Shown here: piece after piece, positions 7,986-15,141 of the stretch | Position numbering within the stretch: position 1 is the first letter of the stretch | Layout of the letters: the number at the start of each line of letters is the position of its first letter | Origin: Rhizomicrobium sp. | Lineage (GTDB): Bacteria > Pseudomonadota > Alphaproteobacteria > Micropepsales > Micropepsaceae | DNA: 38,616 bases | Assembly (NCBI GenBank): GCA_031291635.1 | Contig: JARLIR010000172.1 | Location: 1 to 38,616 of the forward strand | Direction of reading: 5' to 3' | The notes under the pieces: generated by a model | The model's input: only the letters and a program-made list of their open reading frames with translations | Databases searched by the model: none | What the model was told of the DNA's origin: nothing | Position numbers and translations under genes: made by a program

Positions 7986-10900
7986 CAGTGGCTCATACAA
8001 CTGTTGTAATCGCTGATAGCGGCTTTCAGGTCGTATGCCGAAGAAATCGCGACGGCACCCCACCCAAGACGCCCTGCTACTGCGCCGAGCCCCGAGGTTC
8101 TCAGTGTCGGATCAAATGCGGCAACGTGATAACCAGCGACACCAATTCCAACTCCAGGAAAGTCTCCGTGGGCAGCAGCGTTTAACGTAGCTCCCCCTGC
8201 AACTGCAAGCGAGCTTACCGTGTATGCAGCACTAATTTCGCCCTCTGGCGTAAATACCAGGAGCCCGACACCTGCCGCGTCAAACGCGAGTGATGCTCCG
8301 TTCTTCTTTCCGCTATTGAGCAGACATTGACCAACCTTGTCCCAGTCGGTGTTTGCGTTATTTGGGTCTGCACCCTTTGTTGCCTGCCGTTGCGTAGGCA
8401 CTCCCGGCCCGCCCCCCTGCACGTCTGGCAGATTTAAGCCGACATTACCCCATATTTGATCGGAATTTGGGATACTAGAAAATGTATATGACGTACTAGG
8501 AGTAAATGTCCTCGTTCCGGTTATTGTGAAGTCATCACCGTTGCCGGAGTAAGTCGTTGTTGTGCTTAGAGAGTAAGTTGTGCTCCCGTAAAAGATGACA
8601 TTGCCGACCCCGAAAGAGAAGTTATGCTGAGGCGGAGCATCTATGGGTGGAGGAAGGACAATAGGAGGCGTCCCCCCTGATGGGGCCCCCTTATTGGTAG
8701 TGCCCGGATCATTCGGATCCATCCCCGTCGGATCGGTCGCGTAAAGTGGACGGTTTGTGACGTAAGAATAGGGATTGAGACCTTGGCCGTTATCGCCGCT
8801 GGAAAGAAGCGGATCTGTGCCCAGAAAACGTCCTAGCGCGGGGTCATAGAGGCGGGCGTTCATGTTTATCAAACACAACGCATCGATGTGTTCGTGCCCT
8901 GTGTAGCCCCGGCTCGTATCCGGCGTGAGCGCGCACGCCGTGTCGTCGGAACCGTCAACTTTACGCCGCTTGCCCCAAGCGTCGTAGGCATTGTAGCCAT
9001 AGAAGTTGTTCGGGCTGGGTTCGACCGCTAGGCCGTTCTCGTCGGTTAACACGGCCGTCGAACCCAAATGGTCCGCCACAAAGTAGCGCTTGGCCGGGAT
9101 GCCGCCAGAGGATATCTCCGCGACGATCCTGCCGCCCACCTGGATATAATCACGCCAAACCACGGTACCGCTTGACGCAGCTCTCTCGCTCATTGCCCCT
9201 GTGATAGGGTCATTGACATAGGTGGTCGTCGCCGCGCCCCCATTGATCGTGAGTGTTTGGCTGACGCGGCTGTGGTCACTGTCGTACCCCAAAGATACCG
9301 ACGTCGTCCCCGTGGCAATGGTGCTCACCATGTTGAATGACGTGTAAGTGATGCTGCGCCCACCACCAGCTGTCATATTGCCGTTGGGATCATAGCTATA
9401 GGTGGGATTGACGACCCCATTGACCGTTCCGTTGACGCCCGTCAGACCATGCGGTTGGGCCGCACCCGGCGCTGGATAGCTGTAACTGCCGACATCGGAT
9501 TTGGAGACAATGTTGCCCGTCGCGTCGTAGGATGTGGACTTCGAGCCTGTGCCACCACAGGGAATCCCGCCAGCGCCATACGACATGGAGCTTTTCGTCA
9601 GGCGGTTTAAATCGTCATAACAGAAGTTCTCAAAAGTGCCGTGCAAGCTGTCAGACTTATAAAGTAGGTTGCCGAGCTTGTCGTAGGCGGGTTTACCATC
9701 GAGCAGATAGTTGAGTTGCGCAATATCACCGTTAGCGTTTTTCGTGGCCCAAACCGTTTCCAGAACCCCGGTGAGCGGATCAAAGCCGTTCGATTGCACA
9801 ACGCCATTGCCGTAGGTTTGCCCGGTCAGCATCAGATCGGCATTGGCACTCGTCGCGCTCCAATAAGGGTTGCCGGAAGTGTCATTGATAGAGGTCAGAT
9901 AACCGTAAGCATCGTAGACATAGGCGAGTTTCAATCCGGACGGATAGGTTACGGTCGCGATCTGACCATTGGAATTGTAAGTCGTCGCGTAAGCGTAACT
10001 CCCGCCGCCGGAAGAGAGGTTGGAAGCCGTAGGGCGTCCGTAAACGTCATATGTAACGTTTCTGAGAGTGCTAGTAGCGGAAGTGCAGTCCAGATTGCTC
10101 GCACTGGACGTGCATGTCTTGGAAGGTTTGCCAATTCCCATGGAGCCCTGGTCGTATTTCCAGTTGCTGTAGAGATAGCCTCCTCCGGCTTCTTCTCTAC
10201 GCTGTGTCACACGTCCCAGTAGGTCGTAAGCAGGATAGTTGGTTGCTTCATCAATGAATTGCGTTACCTGCCCCTTAGCATCCTTTTGTTGCGTGAGTTC
10301 ACCGAACGGGTCATAGGTGTAGCTCCAACTGCCCCTATCGGGATCGGACGACGTGAGCTTGTTACCGACGACATCGAAGGTGTTTGTAATAACATTTTTG
10401 GCAGCATCGGTGATCGTGGTGGGGCTGCCAGCGGCATCGTAGGCGTAGGCCGTCTTATTACCAAGCGCGTCGGTAATGGATTCCACGCGTCCTTGCGCAT
10501 TGTGCAGCGCGGTCGTGGTCTGCCCTTTGGCGTTGGTGACCGAAGTGGTTGTGCCGTTATAGCCGTAGCGCGTCACGCCGCCATCGGGAGCCGTCACTGT
10601 GTTCACGCGATCGAGATCATCGTAGGAATAAGTTGTCCACACTGGTGTCCCGTTGACGAAATAGGGCCGGCTTACTGTGACGACACGGCCATAGTGATCA
10701 TAGGTTTGCGATTGCCGAATCCAGGCACCGCCAAATCCTTGCTTGTCGGTCGCAATCACCCGGCCGAGGCTGTCGTAATAAGTAACCTGCTGCGCACCAT
10801 TGAGATTGGTCAAGGATGATTGGCCTGGAATAGGAAAAACGCCACCACCATTCGCATTTCTGGGAGATGCCAAACTCGCAAAAACAGTACCCGTTGGACA

Positions 10901-13135
10901 TGACGGCCCAAAATAATTGTTGGTATTATCGCACAAGCCTGACGCACCTCCGCCGGGAATGGTGAAATAGTGCCCAAGGTCATTCAGCAATTGGTTTCCA
11001 TCTGGTCCTACAATAACGATGGCGCGACCGAGGAGATCATAACGCGTTGTTGTTGTGAGACCGTTCGGGTCCTTGTCGGCGACCGAATAAGTGCTGAAGA
11101 AATTGTAATCCGAGCCTTCGGTGGTCACATAATTATGGCATTGTCCCGCCGCGTTGCAGGCCTGGGTCTTGTAGATGCCATTTGAATCGTATGTTGCAGT
11201 AGCTGTTCTGGTGGGCACCCCGGCAGCAGACGCAGACGTCGACGTCACATGACCGTAATCATCGTAGGAATACGACGTCGTGACTTGGTGGGCACTATCG
11301 CTCGGCTCCACGATCTTTTGGGTGACGAAGGCGGTAGCCGGGTCATGCACATAGGACGTGTGCCGTATAATCGTCGAACTACCAACTGTCGTTTGGGTTT
11401 TCTCATCAGTGAGCTGACCCAGGCGCCAGTTCAAAACATCGTTTGTAAATGTATCCGTCACAACTTGCGAAGAACCATCCGAAACCGAAGTATTCGTCTG
11501 CACGGCATTGCCGAAGCTATCGTAAGTAACGGTTATGGTTTGCATCGGTAGCGCTGCACCATTGAGGTCAACACGAACCAGGGGTGTTTGTGTCGTTGAC
11601 ACCAGGGAGTAAGTCACGCTTCCAGCGGGACTCATCGCGAGGTCACTTCTGTTGGAATTTAGTACCATGCCCGACGGCAGAACGTCCGTCTGTGAAGAAA
11701 CAAAGCCAGCACGAGGAAAATCCGTGTAGTAATTGATCGTTGACACTTTGAGATGGGAATCGGTGACAATCCGTTGGGCAAAACCGTAGCTGTCGTGGCT
11801 CGGGTTATTATTGAAAAACCCTGAGTAGGCATAGGTTGTGGTGAGAGCATCACCAACAATGCCGTTGCTATTCGAAACTTGGTTCACAGCATAGCGCGTG
11901 GTCGATGTATCAGCTGTTACAAGATTGTAGCTGATGCTTGTTGTTGCACCGGCCATTTGGGTAATGCCCGTTAACACTTCATATGCGTAGTTGGTGGAAA
12001 CCGCTCCGCCTTGGTAGTCAAAATTGACCGCACCAAAACTGTTATACATGTTATCTACGTATGCCACCGTTAAGAGGCGGGTCCGAATTTTGTTGGGAAT
12101 TAAGGGCGTACCCCAGCATGCAGCCATTGAAGCAAATTGATTTTGAGCAGTGAGATCGCCACACTTGAAGACGTAGCTGCTTTGCCCGTTTGATGCGGGC
12201 GTGCCATCACAGGAGGCCACTTGGGTTCCACCGCTACATGTGAGGGTATAGAGATGCGGCCCGCTGCTGATGTAGGTGGTGTTACCCGCGAAGGTTATCT
12301 GCACGGTGCGGCTTGGCGCCAAATTCTTATTCGCGTTACCGGCATAATTAATTGTTGAAGGCCGCAAGGTCGTGGGTGTGTAGGTTATCGTGTAGTAGTT
12401 GCTTTTTGCATCGCTGGTCTTATCGACGCCCCAAGCCGTATAATACCCATTCGAACCTTGGATCCGCGAATCGCTGGTATTACCGATTTCGAGCACCAAA
12501 CCGGATTTGGTCCAGACCTTGAAGTAATTCGGCATGCCTGCGGTTTGGCCGTACGATACAATTTTTGAATAGCTCTCGATTTCGGTGTGGTAGACGGTTC
12601 CGTCGCCACCATACTGTCCGCTGACTGCCACGAGACGCTGACCATCCAGCTTAAGTACGCCCGCACCATCGTACGTGATCATCGACAAACCGGAAAACGT
12701 CCACCCATAGCCAAGATAGCTATCGCCACCTTCGCTCGAATAAGTAATCGCCATGGCTGGCGCGAAGCCGCCCGTGCTAGGCGCAACGGAAATTGGTATC
12801 GAATAGGTTGAGGTGCCCATAGCGCTGACGGCGAACTGACCAACAGTCGAGGGGGCGGCGTTGACGAATGCCGTTGCAGGTTCGACCAGCAATAGGGCAA
12901 CGAAGACCGTGCAAGCCCATTTGGCCGACAATTCGGCCGTGGGGCGCTTTAGTGACTTAGAAGGCTTGTAGTGCGCCCTGCCCCGGCTGCCGAAAATAAT
13001 GCGGGCGAACTGGAACGCCTGAGCGAGTAACCGAGATCTCACGATGGACTCGGCGACATGCTTCAATCCTGCTGAATCGGAACAAAATCTCCAAGCGCGC
13101 GTAATCCACCGTCCGGAAGAAAATCCGTTACTCAT
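7985..13135 (-). CDS. Secreted SpvB/Rhs-repeat polymorphic toxin (fused TcB/TcC-like carrier)
   Basis: This 1716-residue protein starts at the ATG at 13135, preceded by a G-run (gggggattg). A long N-terminal region of about 70 residues precedes a hydrophobic export segment (CTVFVALLLVEPATAF, about residues 75-90). Next come an SpvB-like domain (STYSIPISVAPSTGGFAPAMAITY, then GWTFSGLS), a Tc-toxin middle region, and a long run of YD/Rhs repeats with motifs such as YDLLGR, YDAAG and YDPFGEL. The Rhs core ends with YDPALGRFLGTDPLL and NRPLYATDPTGM near residue 1472. A variable tip of about 244 residues follows: a Thr/Ser-rich part, then a hydrophobic Ala/Gly-rich end with no enzymatic motif I can name. 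Rhs repeats form a shell around a C-terminal toxin in Tc and Rhs proteins. It is translationally coupled to the membrane protein downstream. Confidence 0.9.
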   Translation of the reverse strand: MSNGFSSGRWITRAWRFCSDSAGLKHVAESIVRSRLLAQAFQFARIIFGSRGRAHYKPSKSLKRPTAELSAKWACTVFVALLLVEPATAFVNAAPSTVGQFAVSAMGTSTYSIPISVAPSTGGFAPAMAITYSSEGGDSYLGYGWTFSGLSMITYDGAGVLKLDGQRLVAVSGQYGGDGTVYHTEIESYSKIVSYGQTAGMPNYFKVWTKSGLVLEIGNTSDSRIQGSNGYYTAWGVDKTSDAKSNYYTITYTPTTLRPSTINYAGNANKNLAPSRTVQITFAGNTTYISSGPHLYTLTCSGGTQVASCDGTPASNGQSSYVFKCGDLTAQNQFASMAACWGTPLIPNKIRTRLLTVAYVDNMYNSFGAVNFDYQGGAVSTNYAYEVLTGITQMAGATTSISYNLVTADTSTTRYAVNQVSNSNGIVGDALTTTYAYSGFFNNNPSHDSYGFAQRIVTDSHLKVSTINYYTDFPRAGFVSSQTDVLPSGMVLNSNRSDLAMSPAGSVTYSLVSTTQTPLVRVDLNGAALPMQTITVTYDSFGNAVQTNTSVSDGSSQVVTDTFTNDVLNWRLGQLTDEKTQTTVGSSTIIRHTSYVHDPATAFVTQKIVEPSDSAHQVTTSYSYDDYGHVTSTSASAAGVPTRTATATYDSNGIYKTQACNAAGQCHNYVTTEGSDYNFFSTYSVADKDPNGLTTTTRYDLLGRAIVIVGPDGNQLLNDLGHYFTIPGGGASGLCDNTNNYFGPSCPTGTVFASLASPRNANGGGVFPIPGQSSLTNLNGAQQVTYYDSLGRVIATDKQGFGGAWIRQSQTYDHYGRVVTVSRPYFVNGTPVWTTYSYDDLDRVNTVTAPDGGVTRYGYNGTTTSVTNAKGQTTTALHNAQGRVESITDALGNKTAYAYDAAGSPTTITDAAKNVITNTFDVVGNKLTSSDPDRGSWSYTYDPFGELTQQKDAKGQVTQFIDEATNYPAYDLLGRVTQRREEAGGGYLYSNWKYDQGSMGIGKPSKTCTSSASNLDCTSATSTLRNVTYDVYGRPTASNLSSGGGSYAYATTYNSNGQIATVTYPSGLKLAYVYDAYGYLTSINDTSGNPYWSATSANADLMLTGQTYGNGVVQSNGFDPLTGVLETVWATKNANGDIAQLNYLLDGKPAYDKLGNLLYKSDSLHGTFENFCYDDLNRLTKSSMSYGAGGIPCGGTGSKSTSYDATGNIVSKSDVGSYSYPAPGAAQPHGLTGVNGTVNGVVNPTYSYDPNGNMTAGGGRSITYTSFNMVSTIATGTTSVSLGYDSDHSRVSQTLTINGGAATTTYVNDPITGAMSERAASSGTVVWRDYIQVGGRIVAEISSGGIPAKRYFVADHLGSTAVLTDENGLAVEPSPNNFYGYNAYDAWGKRRKVDGSDDTACALTPDTSRGYTGHEHIDALCLINMNARLYDPALGRFLGTDPLLSSGDNGQGLNPYSYVTNRPLYATDPTGMDPNDPGTTNKGAPSGGTPPIVLPPPIDAPPQHNFSFGVGNVIFYGSTTYSLSTTTTYSGNGDDFTITGTRTFTPSTSYTFSSIPNSDQIWGNVGLNLPDVQGGGPGVPTQRQATKGADPNNANTDWDKVGQCLLNSGKKNGASLAFDAAGVGLLVFTPEGEISAAYTVSSLAVAGGATLNAAAHGDFPGVGIGVAGYHVAAFDPTLRTSGLGAVAGRLGWGAVAISSAYDLKAAISDYNSCMSH

Positions 13136-13138
13136 CAA

Positions 13139-13498
13139 TCCCCCAACCGCGGGAGCAGATTAGTTAGCCCGGCAATTACCGCTTTCAACGCGGCGCACAC
13201 ACAGCACCGAGAGGGAATTGCCAAGCACCCCTTATCCGCTTGCCGCGAATCAACCCATTCGAGCGATAAGTGCACGCTTCCGCTAAAGTTGATACGCGAC
13301 ATCTTGCGACCACCTACTGCGCAGCGGTGCGGCATTTGATGCGGAGTGGAACATTGATTGGAGATAACGATTTTAAAGAGACGCCAGTCGCAAGTTGGTG
13401 TTCCGATGCGATCACAACCCCGGGGGTGGCATTACTAAATTGCTAGACTGGGACATTCTAACTTTGCGCCTACATACCAACTTCCCATATCTCGCATT
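13139..13498. other. Upstream region of the rhs gene up to the IS boundary
   Basis: I see no supported gene. This stretch should contain the promoter of the leftward rhs gene, but I cannot point to clear -35 and -10 boxes. Small ORFs here on both strands have no recognisable content. It ends at the left side of the IS110-family element, so any longer native regulatory region may have been displaced. Confidence 0.5.
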
Positions 13499-13505
13499 AT
13501 GTTGG

Positions 13506-13520
13506 TGTGGACGGCCTCCG
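13506..13520. repeat. Left subterminal inverted repeat of the IS1111-type element
   Basis: The 15 bases TGTGGACGGCCTCCG are the exact reverse complement of 14884-14898. They lie 58 bases before the transposase start. Confidence 0.85.
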
Positions 13521-13578
13521 TACGGCATCGAATGTGCCAGAATGAGTCCATCGAGATCTCAGACAGAGGAGACCGTCC

Positions 13579-14646
13579 GTGGAAGAGATTAGCCGCATAG
13601 GAATAGACACGTCGAAGCATATTTTCCAGATTCATGGGGTGAATGGAGCTGAAGAACCGGTTCTGCGCAAGAAGCTGCGACGCAAGGAGATGGAAGCGTT
13701 TTTCCAAGAGTTAGCGCCAACCCGGGTTTCGATCGAAGCTTGCGGCAGTTCCCATCATTGGGCACGCCTGCTTCAGTCTTTGGGCCACGAGGTCAAACTT
13801 ATTCCGCCGCAATATGTTAAGCCGTACGTTAAAAGGAACAAGAACGACGCTGCGGATGCCGAGGCGCTATGCGAGGCGATGGGGCGCCCGACGATGCGTT
13901 TTGTGCCGGTGAAGACTGCCGAGCAGCAGGCCGCCCTTATGTTAATGGGAATACGAGATCGGCTCGTGCGTAATCGCACGCAACTGAGCAATGCTATCCG
14001 TGGCTATGCTACGGAGTTCGGCCTCACTGCAGCTAAAGGCCTATGCAGGATCGAGCCGTTGCTGGAGCGTATTGCAGAAGAAAAATCCCTTCCTGCGCTG
14101 GCTCGGGAGTTATTTGCGCTCCACGGCCAGGAGTATGCCCAACTTAGCGCGCGCCTCGAGGAGGTCGAGCGTAGACTGATGGCATGGCACCGTGCTGACA
14201 GCTGTAGCAGGCGATTGGCCGAGATCCCTGGGATCGGGCCGATCGGCGCGTCAATGCTCGTCATGAAAACCCCTGCCCCACAAGCTTTCCGGTCCGCGAG
14301 AGATTTTGCTGCATGGATTGGACTGACGCCAAAAGACCATTCGACAGCGGGAAGAGTACGGCTTGGAGCAATCACCCGCGCTGGCGATGAAGCATTGAGG
14401 AGCACATTGGTGGTCGGTGCAACCGCATTGTTGCAGCATGTCCGGCGCCAAGGCGGCGGAAAGGCTGGCTCACCATGGCTCATAGATCTTCTCAAGCGGA
14501 AGCCACCCAAACTGGCGGCCGTGGCGCTAGCTAACAAAAACGCGCGGATTGCTTGGAAGCTGATGACGAGCGGCGAGCATTACAGACCGAGGCCAGGAGC
14601 CTCCAACACCAATTCACAGTTCAATCCATCACGGGGAGCAGCGTAG
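13579..14646 (+). CDS. IS110-family transposase (DEDD recombinase, IS1111 group)
   Basis: This 355-residue protein starts at the GTG at 13579 (an ATG further in would drop conserved residues); gagaccg lies upstream. The N-terminal RuvC-like DEDD domain is visible: RIGIDTSKH with the first Asp, SIEACGSSHHWAR with the Glu, and the KRNKNDAADAEALCEA segment with the later Asp pair. The C-terminal Transposase_20 domain carries IPGIGPIGASML, a helix-hairpin-helix-like motif, and the conserved region around FAAWIGLTPKDHSTAG with the Ser that acts as nucleophile in this family. Length and motifs are normal, so it is probably active. IS110 enzymes recombine target and donor with the help of a structured bridge RNA coded in the element's own non-coding end. 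Confidence 0.93.
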   Translation: MEEISRIGIDTSKHIFQIHGVNGAEEPVLRKKLRRKEMEAFFQELAPTRVSIEACGSSHHWARLLQSLGHEVKLIPPQYVKPYVKRNKNDAADAEALCEAMGRPTMRFVPVKTAEQQAALMLMGIRDRLVRNRTQLSNAIRGYATEFGLTAAKGLCRIEPLLERIAEEKSLPALARELFALHGQEYAQLSARLEEVERRLMAWHRADSCSRRLAEIPGIGPIGASMLVMKTPAPQAFRSARDFAAWIGLTPKDHSTAGRVRLGAITRAGDEALRSTLVVGATALLQHVRRQGGGKAGSPWLIDLLKRKPPKLAAVALANKNARIAWKLMTSGEHYRPRPGASNTNSQFNPSRGAA

Positions 14647-14883
14647 TTGCGACCGTGTTAGGTTGAGGAGGAACTTGCAAGAAACGAGCAGATGGTGTGA
14701 TCGATCGATCCAAGACGCGAGGCATTCCGGATTTCCCATTGGCCCCACTCGTGGTCGCCATTATGTTTGGAACTCACGTTGCGGAAACCATCTTGGTCAG
14801 CAGTCATGTGCGACCGCAACAATAGACCGTACATATGATCGCAAGCGATCCGATCAAAAAACCTGCTCAGCCATCTTGCAAGG
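14647..14883 (+). ncRNA. Candidate bridge RNA region of the IS1111-type element
   Basis: About 240 bases without a convincing gene lie between the transposase stop and the right inverted repeat. In IS1111-group elements the bridge RNA, which pairs with both target and donor DNA, is coded in this 3' non-coding end; in the IS110 group it is on the 5' side. The left non-coding part here is only about 58 bases beyond the repeat, too short for such an RNA, which supports the 3' location. I did not fold it, and the ends of the transcript are unknown. Confidence 0.45.
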
Positions 14884-14898
14884 CGGAGGCCGTCCACA
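14884..14898. repeat. Right subterminal inverted repeat of the IS1111-type element
   Basis: The 15 bases CGGAGGCCGTCCACA pair perfectly with 13506-13520. Beyond 14901 about 130 bases of flanking DNA lead to the operon end at 15034. On the minus strand a GTG at 15029 opens a frame that runs straight into the IS, so a further operon gene may have been cut here. Confidence 0.85.
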
Positions 14899-15033
14899 TA
14901 TGGGAAATCCAAGTTGCAGTAGCGTTTGGGCCCGCGTAAACGGAAAGGACGTCGGCCGCGAGGAGGCCGCCGCCGGTTTGTATCAATTGGATCTGCGACA
15001 ATGGTCACGCGAGAAAGGTCGAAACTCACATTC

Positions 15034-15141
15034 CTAGAAACCGTCTACTGCTTCGTCGAGCTTCTCCCCGATCAGCTTGAGAGCATCGACAATTTCTGAC
15101 GGCAGCATTGCTGCGACCAATAGCCTTATGGCCGGCTTCAA
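15034..15141 (-). CDS. Possible 35-residue small protein at the end of the helicase operon
   Basis: A TTG at 15141 overlaps the helicase stop (TTGA), repeating the 4-nt overlap style of the two preceding gene junctions. The frame encodes 35 residues, including LLVAAMLPSEIVDALKLIGE, a plausible amphipathic helix, and ends at a TAG. No family is recognised. It could be a genuine short gene, the fossil of a longer one, or chance coding beyond the helicase stop. Confidence 0.3.
   Translation of the reverse strand: MKPAIRLLVAAMLPSEIVDALKLIGEKLDEAVDGF

Larger units (their letters stand above)
13499..14901 (+). mobile_element. IS110-family element, IS1111 type, apparently complete
   Basis: A transposase gene (13579-14646) is enclosed by a perfect 15-base inverted repeat at 13506-13520 and 14884-14898. 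Subterminal inverted repeats a few bases inside the ends are characteristic of the IS1111 group; classical IS110 members lack them. The outer limits given assume the usual offset of several bases on the left and about three on the right, so they may be wrong by a few bases. The element is about 1.4 kb and lies between the rhs locus and the end of the helicase operon, possibly truncating whatever lay downstream of that operon. Confidence 0.8.

Noticed and set aside
9716..11551. Plus-strand ORFs opposite the Rhs gene
   Set aside because: They arise from the repetitive YD-repeat coding sequence read in antisense; no recognisable content.
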